NCBI GenBank assembly: GCA_018340805.1 | Contig: JACMZG010000008.1 | Span: 29,115,369 to 29,179,368 of the forward strand | From: Microvelia longipes | Taxonomy: Eukaryota; Arthropoda; Insecta; Hemiptera; Veliidae | Direction: 5' to 3' | Length of the DNA stretch: 64,000 nt | Shown: one piece after another, positions 53,986-64,000 of the stretch | Layout: each line of letters opens with the position of its first letter | How positions within the stretch are numbered: position 1 is the first letter of the stretch | Notes under the pieces: generated by a model | What the model saw: the letters and a program-made list of their open reading frames with translations, nothing else | What the model was told of the DNA's origin: nothing | Database searches by the model: none | Position numbers and translations under genes: made by a program

Positions 53986-54177
53986 AGATATATATATGTG
54001 TTCGATGTATAATGTATGTGTGTATATATGTATTTATTGTTGTATGTAATGTAGTTTTTATAGTTTTTTAAATTGTTGTAAATTGATTTTTTTTAGTATG
54101 TTTTTTGACGCAACCTGTTCCAAAAATAAGTTTGGTTATTGGCAATAAAGATACATTTATTTATTTATTATTTATTT
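53607..54177 (+). mobile_element. 5'-truncated LINE 3' end inserted in the hAT, 7-bp TSD
   Basis: The target duplication ATTATCA (53,600-53,606 and 54,178-54,184) flanks it. Removing the insert restores the hAT frame. The insert encodes only the last ~80 residues of a LINE ORF2 (NHNYETRHKNALKPDKH...) to a stop at 53,878, then a 3' UTR with an (AT)n tract and the tail 'ggcaataaagatacatttatttattta'. Confidence 0.85.
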
Positions 54178-54969
54178 ATTATCAACCCTTCAGTGTCGTA
54201 GAAGACGCGGGGTTTATTGAATACTCAAAGTTATTAAATCCTTAGTATATATTACCATCAAGAAAAGTTTTGACCCAAACATTACTACCTACTAGCTATG
54301 AAAAATGTAAAAAAGATTTGAAAGTTGATTTAAACAACGTTGAAAACGTAAGTATCACGACATATTTATTGAGCAGCAGTTCTACAAAATCATTTATAAC
54401 TGTTACCATTCATTATATAAACGACTTAGAACTGCAGTCTAAAGTTTTAAAGACTGTGGAACTCCCCGAGAACCATGATGCAGTACAGATTGCAGAGAAA
54501 TTACAAATGATTTTTATTGAATAGGACGACGTTTTAAGAAAAATAGTTTGTATCGTTACTGACAATGCTGCCAATATGTTAAATCCATGTCTTATCCTCA
54601 ATCTTCCACATCTCCCAAGCGCAGCACTTGTCCTAAATTTATCTTTAAATGACGGTCTTTCTGGCGACAATAGACTTATTTCAATTATAGAACATGTAGA
54701 ACAATCGTAACTTTTTTAAGCATAGTAACAAAGAATTTTACTATTTAAGAAAATTTCAGTTGACAATGAAAATGCCAACCCTAAAGCCTAAGAAAGACGT
54801 CTTCACTAGATGGAATTCTACATTTGTTATGCTTGAGAGGGTAGAACAAATTAAAGAACCATTTGGGGCGGCACTTCATTCGTTAAGTAACGCGCCACCA
54901 GCTTTAAACGCGGAAGAATGGGATGTGATAACTGACTGCTTGAAAATTTTACGTCCGTTTGAGGAAATT

Positions 54970-55015
54970 GTTGGGTATTTATCTCCAGAGAGTTCTCTGG
55001 AGATAAATACCCAAC
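54970..55015. repeat. Perfect 46-bp palindrome with 2-bp loop
   Basis: Arms of 22 bp (54,970-54,991 and 54,994-55,015) are exact reverse complements around 'gt'. It lies in hAT coding sequence and ends at an in-frame stop (TAG, 55,018). Confidence 0.92.
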
Positions 55016-55399
55016 TATAGGCATTGTCATTTCTCTTATAAAAAATTGTTACATACTTTAGAGAACATTGATTGCTGTACAACAGTAGGTTTTATTTTAA
55101 AGAACGATTTACTTTAACACTACTAGATTCGGTGAAGATGTTGAATAGTTGCCCAAGGAACTAATCACTGATGCCGGAACTCCTGCGTCTACCAGTGATG
55201 GTGTTTGGTCAATATTTGACAAAAAAATTATAACTGCACCTTCAGTGAAATTAAACAACGCTGCTGCAGTAATAACACGGTATTTAAGAATAATTGAAAA
55301 AAATAATAATTAGGAAAACCTCTTTTAAAGATATTGAAATAGAGAGTTTTGGTTGTTCATTAGATGGCAAACAAGCGGCTTATGAATTTATTAAATAAG

Positions 55400-57015
55400 C
55401 TATACATATTAAATGTGGGCTAATAATATCAATCACTCTAACTCTATAACTACTGGAAATAACTTTGAAAATGTGAAACCGATTCAAAAAAGTTTTTTTT
55501 ACCCAGTAACTCCTAACGAAGTTTAGAATATTATAAAGGAGTTAAGCTCCTCTGAGGCAAGCGATACTCATTTCATTAACAACAAACTGATAAAAAACTT
55601 AGCGCCTAGTATTATCGATCATCTCGTAAATGTTGTGAATAACTGTTTTGAAGGTGGCAAATTTCCAGACATAATTAAATTAAGCAAAATTACTCCCATT
55701 CTTAAAAAAGATGACCCAAGTAATATTAATAATTATCGTCCTATTACAATAGTTCCAATAATATCCAAAATAGTTGAGAAATGCATATTTAATCAAATTA
55801 TTGAATTCGCTCAAAAAAATAAAATCCTGTCTGAAAGTCATCATGGGTACATCCCTAATAAATCTATTTATACAGCTCTCTTCAGTTACCAAAAAAGTAT
55901 TTTTGAACTAATGAAGAACAATAAAAAAATAGCAGTAATAGCTGCAGACTTAACTAAAGCTTTCGAAAATGTAGTTCATGAAATACTTTTAAGAAAACTC
56001 GAAATTCTAGGTATCAGAGGCCATGCTAACAATTTAATCAGATCCTAGCTGTGTGGTAGAAAACGAAAAGTCGTTATCAATAAAAATGGCAAAAAATTAC
56101 AATCTGAAATTTTGGAAATGAGTATCGGAGTGCCCCAGGGCTCTATTTTAGGGCATTTATTATTTTTGTTATACGTGAACGAGTTGCCAGTAGCCCTGAA
56201 TGATGTTTTTACTATTCTTTATGCAGACGATACAAGTATCATCATATCAGCAGATAATTATAAGGATCCCATAAAGAAGATAAAAAACATCATTAAGATG
56301 CTACACAAATGGCTTGATAGTAATAAATTAATGCTTATTAAAAAGAAAACAAATATTTTAATATTTAAAAATAAGAAAAAAGTCAACTACTGCTTTCCTA
56401 AAGATATTGAAGGGATAGAAGTAGTCGAATCTCTGAAACTTTTGGGTTTAACTTTAAAAGATAATTTTGAATGGTCAGAGCATATTAGCCAGCATAATAT
56501 ACAGTTATCTTCAATATTCTTACTTAAATATTACAAACAATTTGTAAACAAAGAAACTCTGTTAAAAATTTATCATGCTAGGTTCAGCTCAAAAATGTGC
56601 TATGGAATAATCCAGTGGGGAGCCTCAAGTAAAGCAATAGATATTTTTATGATACAAAAAAGGGCAATAAAAATCATCCTTGGCTTAAACCCTCGCCAGA
56701 GCTGTAGAACTCATTTCAAAACTTTGAAATTATTAACGTTTCCTAGTCTGTATATTTACCATTTGTTGAGTTTTGTTTATGTCAGTTACCATAGCTTTAC
56801 ACAGTTATACAAAGGTAAATATACAACTAGAAACAGTAGACAATTAGAAATAAGTAGCCATAAATTAGAAAAATTTTAAGAAATCTCCTTTATATCTTGG
56901 ACCTAAGTTATTTAATAAAGTACTCAAACAGCTCACTGAATTAAAAGATTTAATTATTTTTAAGAAAAAACTAAAACAGCTATTACTTGAGAAAGAATAT
57001 TATATCATTTAGGAG
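55400..57015 (+). pseudogene. LINE reverse transcriptase relic (CR1/Jockey-like)
   Basis: FYPVTPNEV, ITPILKKDDPSNINNYRPIT, ESHHGYIPNKSIYTALF, DLTKAFENVVHEIL, a stop near 56,046, then GVPQGSILGHLLFLLYVNEL, ILYADDTSIII with the catalytic pair, LLGLTLKDNFEWSEHI, and LNPRQSCRTHFKTLKLLT to a stop at 56,880, with a short out-of-frame extension to about 57,010. The 'GPLLF' block reads GHLLF. There is no endonuclease upstream and no clear 3' tail. Confidence 0.8.
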
Positions 57016-57059
57016 GTCTTGGACGATAGTTTCGAAAATTTCAAAATTTTATTAGCAAA

Positions 57060-57930
57060 GAAATAATTTGTGAATTTAGATGTTTATAAATTATTTGACT
57101 ATCGACTATAGTATTGCAGGGGGTCAATGGGGCTATGATGCTGATGCACTCATAGAAGTGTCAGCCTATCTTAGCTCAACGCACCTCTTCATCTCCTCGC
57201 GGTGACCCCTGGTAACGTCTATCGTTTTGATAGTGGGCCAACAAGAGCAATGCGGTTCCTAGGACAGCAGAGGCATGCTGCTGGGAAGGTAGCAACTTCC
57301 GGAATACCTAGCTCAACACCATGCCCAATGTCACACAATAACACTACACGGGTTACTTTCGGGGAAGAGAGAGCGGTGGTGCCCCAAGGGAACCAGTCCT
57401 GTGCCGGAATTATATATTGAAACGGAATTTAGACACACCGGCCACCTCATATTCAGGGTCCCACCCTTGCTGTGTTGAACACCTTAGCAGTGATTGACAC
57501 TTAGCCTAGTGTAAGGGGGTGACAATCCATCAGGAGGTGAAAATCCTGAGGACGGCAGTATTGCCAGGAAGGCGCCTGGAATGGGCCCTATTGTCGTCCT
57601 GGGAAGCTTGGAATAAACTGGATCCCAGGGAATCTGCTGTCTTTCTCTAAAGCGAAATGCCCCCTCAACACTTCATACATTAAACATACACAAACCATCA
57701 TTCAATAACCATGAACACTCAATCATCAGAGAATAGTGTTAATGTGTCTAAGTTTCAGAGAGGGAACCCAACCCTGAAAGACAGTGGAAAGGAGAGACAT
57801 ATTTTTAGTGAAAGTAAAATTGAGGACATTTTGTTAGGAGAGGCCACGAACCCGTCTCGGGATCCGAGCCTATTACATCCGGTGGACCTGGCAAGGTGTC
57901 AAGAAGTGTCATATATTAAACTCTTATGAC
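57060..57930 (+). other. GC-richer leader with short ORF, probably 5' part of a LINE
   Basis: From about 57,120 to 57,690 the composition is near 50% GC, with paired motifs ('gtaagggggtgacaatcc', 'atcaggaggtgaaaatcctg'). An ATG at 57,711 opens 72 codons (MNTQSSENSVNVSKFQRGNP) to a stop at 57,927. I read it as the 5' UTR and start of ORF1 of a non-LTR element cut off on its 3' side. The family is not recognised. Confidence 0.4.
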
Positions 57931-58129
57931 ATAGAATAAACAAATATCTATCAGTTCTTCAGATTAAGCTGACAGAAAATATTCAAATTTGTTCATATAA
58001 TTTTAATATAGTGTTACAAGTTCACATTACATTTAGTGTTTTTAATTCTAACTCTTATTAAGAAGGAAATGTATTACAAATACCTCGAATTCGTCAGATG
58101 ACACCAGCTTAACTAGAACAGAAACAGAG

Positions 58130-58735
58130 GAAGAGACACATATTCCAAATAGCTTACCACAAAATGATATTTTTCCAAACAACTGTAGTAATAATGTTTC
58201 AAGTTTACAGGAATCTCAGATAGAGAGCAGTGATTCAGAAGCTCCTAGGTATAACCTTCGAGATCGAAGTAACTTGAAATCATCAGAGAGATACTCAGAC
58301 TCAAACTGGGGTCTACTAACTTGTGTAGAACCAGAAACAGTTAAAGAAGCTCTATCGTCTTCAGATGCAAAGAAGTGGAAAGAACCGACGGATGATGAGT
58401 ACAAGTCATTAATGGAAAATCAAGTATGGCGCTTAGAAGAACTACCAAAGGGAAGAAAGCCTGTGAATTGTGAGTATTTAAAATCAAACCTAATGTAGAC
58501 GGAGCACCAGGAAGATACAAGGCAAGATTAGTAGCCATAACATTTTCACCAGTAGCCAGATTTGATACGGTAAGAACAGTGTTGTCAGTAGCTGCAAAAG
58601 AAAATCTTGTCCTTCAGCAATTTGATGTGAAAACAGCTTTCTGTATGGACTCATTGAAGAGGAAATATACATGGTGCAACCAGAGGGATTTCAAGATGGG
58701 GCTAGTGGAGCTCCAACTTTAGTATTGAGCTAGAC
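58130..58735 (+). pseudogene. Copia pol fragment (start of RT)
   Basis: APRYNLRDRSNLKSSERYS, then EPETVKEALSSSDAKKWKEP and SLMENQVWRLEELPKGRKPV; after a frame shift, GAPGRYKARLV, FSPVARFDTVRTVLSVAA, LVLQQFDVKTAF and a last shifted piece to YMVQPEGFQDG. The 'HG..Q' block between is deleted. No catalytic YVDD remains. Confidence 0.8.
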
Positions 58736-58779
58736 ACCGAGCAGAGATGTTCTCCAAGATGTGTGATTCAAGCCTCTAC

Positions 58780-60190
58780 AAGAAGATTTGAAAACTTGAC
58801 ATTTAGTTGTCCAGACTGCTGTAAAAAGTTTATACATAAAAAGAATTTACTTCGACACCAACGAGATAAACACTGTGGGGTTTGAACGCGAGGATGGTTC
58901 AGAGTTGGTATTCTACAAGGACGCCATTTCAGGTAAACATGATGAGTCAATTGAAGACTATAATAACTCTAGCGAGGCAGTATGTGGATCGGAAAAGGAT
59001 AGAAAAGAAGAAGAAGAAGACGATGAGGAGGATGATGAAAAAGATGAGGAGGAGGATGAACCTATTGATGATGTAGTAAGTAACAAAGACATAGACGATC
59101 CAAAAATGATTGAGATGTTAAATTTATGTGAACACCCCGAATATGATGAATCTATTGAGAGTCTAGAGTATCATACTCACTATCCGTACGAAAATTCAAA
59201 GCTAGACGCCGGTGAAGAGATACGGATTCCAGTACAACTCCAAGACATTTATACGCTTCCGAGTGAAAGTTTTATATATTTGGAACTATCATTTTTAAAA
59301 GAAGGAGGAAATACGGCACCGGCGAAGTACAGACTCATCAACAACGCATTCCCGTTTTTATTCGACGAGATCCGGTATGGGATTTGTGGAGTTAAGATTG
59401 ATAAAGTCAGAAATCCCGGAATGACTTCAACTCTAAAAAGGATTGCATCTCACGCGCCTATATCGTATTCCCTAACAAATATGGGATGGACATTACCCTT
59501 CAATGAAGTACAAGAAGAATCATCCACCCGGTACAACGTCTGTCTACCTTTATCCTCGTTACTAGGAGTTGCGGAAGATTACCGAAAATTTTGATAAATG
59601 TAAAGCAAGAGCTAATTTTAGTAAGAGCGAGAAACGATTCAAATTGTTACGCGCAGCACGTTCCATACGTCAATACGGATACACGGACAGAAGTTCGCAA
59701 GAAAGTTAAAATACCTTACGTTTCGGTTAGCGAAGTTCAGAAACTAAATTTAATTAATTAGTTAAAAACAGAAAAAATAATTTCTTTCCATTTTTTGTGG
59801 GATATGCACGAGTATCCGCTTTTACCTACGTCAAACCGACAAGTATGGTCGATAAAAACTTCGACTCAACGATTTTTAATTTTATCCTTTCAAAAAGGTA
59901 GAAATAACGTCATTGATTAGGTATCCAGTTGTTTCGATCACTGTGACTTGACAAATGTCAAGCTTTATCTCAATTCACGAGTGTTCCCTACGATGATTTA
60001 AATTTAAAATTCTTCCAAAATAAATTTGCTTTATTATACCACATGTACGCGGCGTTTCAAACGTCGTACTACCTCACTTATCATATGAAGAAGTACCTTG
60101 GTGGAGTAGAGATCTGGACCATCTCAGGAAAGCAGCATGAAAAGAATTTCGACAGGAATTCAGGTCAAGGAAAAAGAATAAGCAGAGAGG
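58780..60190 (+). pseudogene. C2H2 zinc finger + acidic linker + capsid-like domain, broken
   Basis: Three linked parts in one direction. 58,796-58,870: FSCPDCCKKFIHKKNLLRHQ with C-x2-C-x12-H zinc-finger spacing. 58,875-59,594: a frame starting after a stop, with a linker of almost only Glu/Asp/Lys (KEEEEDDEEDDEKDEEEDE), then a folded domain with LPSESFIYLE, NNAFPFLFDEIRYGI, NPGMTSTLKRIASH, LGVAEDYRKF. One base further, a new frame continues (LILVRARNDSN), and later pieces give MHEYPLLPTS, SCFDHCDLTNVKLYLN and LLYHMYAAFQTSYY up to about 60,110. The domain resembles an uncharacterised insect/cnidarian family that may be a double-jelly-roll major-capsid-like protein of Polinton-type elements or a related virus. 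That last step is inference. There are frameshifts in at least three places. Confidence 0.5.
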
Positions 60191-60419
60191 TTTGGAAAAT
60201 GACATACTGAAGTCAGTATGCCATTTTCTAAAGCAGGTCAATTAACGTGTGACCGAATAAACAACAGGCTATCGTCGAAAACCCTCAATATGATCATTTT
60301 TTTAACCAAAATTGTCCATAATGTTATTTTTTATTGTAATTATTTGTTTTGTTTTATTATCATTCAGAGTGAGGCAAAAGTTCGGCTACAACTAAATATC
60401 TCCATTAACAAATAAAATA

Positions 60420-62340
60420 TTTAAATTAGGGCTGCTGGATGATGAAACATTTTTACGCCATATTGGATCTTAACTTTAAAACTTTGAATTAGAACAATAT
60501 CATATTAAAACAATTTTTGAATGAAACTATCACTTTCCATCAGCTGTTACCTAACTTTTGTTACACCTTATATAATTACGGTGTGTTAAAAAACATTATC
60601 AATTTAGAACTGACCAAATTTATATACGGGGAATATAAAGTGTAATTAATCATATAACAAAAATTTTAATTATTAATAATACAAGGAAAAAGTAAATTGA
60701 ACTTTGGCACACATATAAGGCCAACAAATGTACTGTTTCGTCTCATTATCAACCTTAGTTTTTTTTATTAAATAACTTCTATACCTTTTTTAAAAATCAT
60801 TAAAAATTGACAAATCTTTCCATTGATTTGGAATTTGGTCTGAGTATTTCTTGCTATTATAAACAAGTAGGTATGCAAAGTTCAATTTTGATACGGACAG
60901 TGTAACCATAGTTTTTGTCAGGTTACTAGCGTTAGCAGTTTTGAAAATTAGCACTTTCCAGTTTCATCTAGTCTGTGAGTGCATGAGTAACCGTAAAGTA
61001 AAGCCGATGAGGTATTCCGTACCATACCCAATTTCGTGTTTTTTTCTGGTAAAAAAATAAAGTGTTTAAGATACTGATGAGAAATAGTAAAAATACCAAA
61101 CTCGTCACCAAACGTACCGACAAAAAAGGTGGGGTAAATGGTAAAAAACCTGTAAATCGCAGTGTATCAGGGAAGAAATGGACTTTTTAGTGTTTCTGAA
61201 CACAAGCTAGGCAAACAGAAGTTTAAAAAAATTGTCTATATTATATTATGTTTACCTATATGTTACCTATAAATTATTATAATATAGGTGTAACAATAAG
61301 AAGTATAATAATAAAATATAAGTGAAATAATATGTATAAATAATAATAAGTACAATAATAGAATATAAATATACCGGATGGAATATTTCAGTTGCACCAA
61401 CATTAAATCCTGAAAAAAGGTTAATTAAATATGGTAATTTTGTTACCAATCTTAGTAACATTGAAAAGTTAAATTAGGGTAATATTGCGTATTTTAAAAA
61501 TTTGATACCAATATTACCAGAGTACAGTAATCGGAATATGATTAGTATCAAATTTTTCAGGTTTAATGCAGTTTCCAAATAAGGCAATATTATCGTATGC
61601 TATAATTTAACTTTCTAAAGTTACCAGATATGATACCAAAGCTACCATACTTGGGCAACAAAAATATAAATGGTAAAAATTAACTGATACGAGTCGATTT
61701 ACAGGTGGTAGAGACCATTTTCAAAGCTTAAGACCATGTTTTCCCTTTATTTTTATGGATTTAATTTTGGTGCATATGAAATGTTCCCCTCGGTACAATG
61801 TTATATAAAATACAATTTCAACCTATTCAGTTCATTAGCTGTGACTCAGCACAGTCATGTATACAACACACATTATTTTTGTTTTGAGTTTTGCATAAAT
61901 AATGTTTCATAACTGATTATGTACTTAATTTTATACAAAACAAAAAACATAGATAAATAAATTCCTAATCCCTAATACTTGAATTTAATTAAGATTTGGT
62001 GTGTGCATCTTATCTTTTTAAACTTGATACAATGATTTTCTGTTTTGCTTCTTAGATCTCCTTAAGGATGTCATTAAAACTGCCAAAAAATGTTTATTTT
62101 TCAATAACAATTAGTGAAGAATAGTTTTACTATAACACATTCTGTATTTATCTAACTTTATCGAATCAGATCGCATTGTGAACTGTGATTATTAAAAATG
62201 CCTCTAACACCTCAAAACTTGGGCCCTCTTCATCTTGTATAGCTAGCTCATGTATATCTTAATGATTTAATTATTTTGAATTCTCTAATATTTTGAATGA
62301 AATATTAGTCTCTCATACATTTATGTTTAAATTATATTTA
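60420..62340. other. Long AT-rich stretch, no gene
   Basis: No supported coding sequence. An imperfect inverted arrangement of 'aaagttaaatta...taatattgc' and 'gcaatattat...taatttaactttc' at 61,420-61,665 may be a decayed MITE. Confidence 0.5.
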
Positions 62341-62344
62341 AAAC

Positions 62345-62365
62345 TTACTTTCCCCCCCCCCCGGG
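62345..62365. repeat. C11 / G5 homopolymer junction
   Basis: 'ccccccccccccggggg' at the edge of the Copia fragment; likely hard to sequence correctly. Confidence 0.8.
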
Positions 62366-62369
62366 GGTT

Positions 62370-62955
62370 CGCCCGCTCGCTTGTTGGGATGTGCTTAAAA
62401 GAAACTTTTTATTCCTGCACTCCTTCTCGTATGAAATTGTACTTGACATCAAGATGTTTCATGCGTCGATGTTCTTTTGGGTTGTTTCATATTGCTATAG
62501 CTGCAGCGTTGTCCTCATAAATGGTCGTTGGTCTGACATTTTCAACGTTAAGCTCATCGAGAATTTTTTGAATCCATATTGTCTCACAAATTCCGGAGGC
62601 TAAAGCTACATGTTAATCAAACCCAAATCTTTATTTCTGTTTATTTTGAACCCTAGAAAACTTGTAACTTGACCCATATCAGACATTTTAAATTCATTAC
62701 TAAATTCCTGTTTTATTTTATTAATAAGGTCTATGTTTTCACAAATTAATAATAAATCATCAACAAAAACTAACATTATAAATGTTAGTTTAATTACCTT
62801 TCGCAACTAAGCTTGCCTTATATTTGGTGATGTTGCCATCTACGTCCCTTTTTACCCGAAATACCCATCTAAAATCTATGGTTTTTCTACCAATTGGTAG
62901 ATCTGTAAGTACCCAGGTATTATTTTCTTTAAGGGAATTTCATCTTCGATCGGCT
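62370..62955 (-). pseudogene. Copia pol fragment, minus strand (RT and RNase H, internally deleted)
   Basis: Reading from 62,950: ENNTWVLTDLPIGRKTI, FRWVFRVKRDVDGNITKYKA (to 62,815); then, after a deletion of about 100 residues, VFVDDLLLICENIDLINKIK with the catalytic VDD and VTSFLGFKINRN (to 62,606); then RNase H: EDNAAAIAI, KEHRRMKHLDVKYNFIREGV (to about 62,430). Frames change at each junction. Confidence 0.8.
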
Positions 62956-64000
62956 TGGAAGTGCGAAATATTTATCATCCTTAGATATCTAGTTGGCATA
63001 TTGGCAAGTGCCGATCAGGGAGAGCTCCAGGTAGTATTCAGCATTTACGATTTCCGGACGGGGTTTATTCCAATTCAAGCGCCCCTATTTGGTCTTAATA
63101 ATGCACCAGCTACTTAGCAGCGACTCTTACATAATGTCCTAGGGACGGACTTAGTACCATACGCCTTCGTCTACCTCAACGACATAATTATAGTCCCCTC
63201 CTCGTTCAAGCAACATACTGAGATCTCACAGAAGGTTTTGGAGAGGTTAGCAAAAGCGAACCTGACCCTTAATTGAGAGAAATGCAAGTTCTGTGTACTT
63301 GGGCTACATAGTGGACAGAACGGGCCTACATTTTGATCCCGAAAAGGTAAATATCATTATGAATTTTCCCGCACCGAGAACCTCAAAGCAAGTAAGACGG
63401 GTTTTAGGTTGTGTCCTGGTATTGCCGCTTTGTCCCAGACAAACCGTTGCCTCTCTTCTCAATAACCCTCTAAAGAAGAACCAGAAATAGGGATGGGATA
63501 AAGTTTATCAGGATGCTTTCTAGATGCTAAAAGGTTCACCAATCCAGGCACCAGTATTAACAGGTCCCGATTTTAAGGAAAAAATATTGTCGTCTACGGT
63601 TGGATTAGGTGCCACCTTGTCGCAGAACATTCCAGAAGGTAAACGAGTCGTTCCTTATGACAGCCAAATCTAAACGTAACTATGCCGCGATAGACCTGCG
63701 ATAGAATATCTAGCAGTAGTTTGGGGAGTAGAGAAATTTCGTCCATACCTTGAAGAGATGGAGTTTTGGTTGTGTCTGATCATCACTCCTTTAAACGGCT
63801 TCAAAGTCTTTAGGACCCTGCAGGTCGACTTGCGCGATTTGCCCAATTTCTTCAGCAATACAGCTTTAACATCGAACACCAGCCAGGAAAAACTAAAGAT
63901 TGTTGCGGACGCACTTTCACGAGCGTCTTATGAAGAAATATGCGTTGTTGACTTCAAAGAGTAAGACTGCGACCCATGGTATCTAGGAATGAAGGGAAAG
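62956..64000 (+). pseudogene. Gypsy pol relic running off the window
   Basis: LASADQGELQVVFSIYDFRT and APLFGLNNAPAT, then FVYLNDIIIVPSS, where the RT active-site YLDD reads YLND. Then KCKFCVLGYIVDRTGLHFDP, NFPAPRTSKQVRRVLG, an RNase H part with VGLGATLSQ and EYLAVVWGVEKFRPYLE, and IVADALSRASYEE near 63,900. Several stops and frame shifts. Integrase would lie beyond 64,000. Confidence 0.82.

Larger units (their letters stand above)
53230..55330 (+). pseudogene. hAT transposase with BED finger, split by a LINE
   Basis: CTLCKKIYKFNNSTTTMKSH is a BED-type zinc finger (53,245-53,330). MTDQIKSKVDNALLKMITI (53,540-53,600) leads to the insertion at 53,607. After it the protein resumes at 54,185 with PFSVVEDAGFIEYSKLLNP, then SITT...SSTKSFITVTIHY, IVCIVTDNAANM (catalytic Asp), FTRWNSTFVMLERVEQI, and ILRPFEEIVGYLSPES. 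Stops and frameshifts follow, and the C-terminal dimerisation part is not clear. It is a ZBED-type hAT. Confidence 0.8.

Overview
This is a eukaryotic, very AT-rich window dominated by transposable elements, with one host gene that I can reconstruct. It suggests an arthropod, most likely an insect. Methuselah-type GPCRs are an arthropod-enriched family. The mobile-element mix (BEL/Pao, Gypsy, Copia, Merlin, P/THAP, hAT, LINE) with long (AT)n tracts fits a large, repeat-bloated insect genome. I cannot name the species. No rRNA gene, CRISPR array or prokaryotic operon is seen. LAYOUT. 1-4,100 holds a THAP-like fragment and dispersed repeats. 4,258-29,127 (+) is a five-exon Methuselah-like seven-transmembrane receptor. 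All four introns have GT-AG ends and every codon phase joins. Its introns are packed with elements: a 0.7-kb dispersed repeat, a foldback element, a hAT deletion derivative with an 8-bp target duplication, a 5-kb LINE with a 14-bp target duplication, Copia and Harbinger fragments, and a Gypsy element with paired LTRs that ends only 16 bp before exon 4. Just past the receptor stop, a BEL/Pao element (29,319-33,535) sits between 5-bp target duplications; all but about the first 16 bp of its 5' LTR is missing. 33,690-35,080 holds more copies of the foldback family and a gag zinc-knuckle fragment. 35,550-38,860 (-) holds two different degraded Merlin (ISXO2-like DDE) transposases side by side. 39,390-49,376 (-) is a P-element/THAP9-like transposase split into exons with good splice sites but with stops and frameshifts. 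A 4.4-kb tandem array of about fourteen ~315-bp units lies between its 5' and 3' exons. The unit is the same sequence as the foldback element. The array is bracketed by an exact 12-bp direct repeat. 50,350-57,930 is a mosaic of a second BEL pol relic, a hAT transposase split by a LINE 3' end with an exact 7-bp target duplication, a LINE reverse transcriptase, and a GC-richer leader with a short ORF. 58,130-60,190 carries a Copia RT fragment and then an unusual broken gene: a C2H2 zinc finger, a very acidic linker, and a long domain that may be a double-jelly-roll capsid-like protein. 62,370-64,000 joins a Copia fragment (-) to a Gypsy pol relic (+) that runs off the window. READING OF THE WHOLE. 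The genes do not form a pathway. The biology is that of a receptor gene that has kept its open exons while its introns were colonised, next to a graveyard of elements nested in one another. The features most worth testing are the Gypsy insertion at the exon 4 splice acceptor, the foldback-derived satellite array, and the zinc-finger/capsid-like gene. All family assignments come from reading motifs by eye, with no database search.
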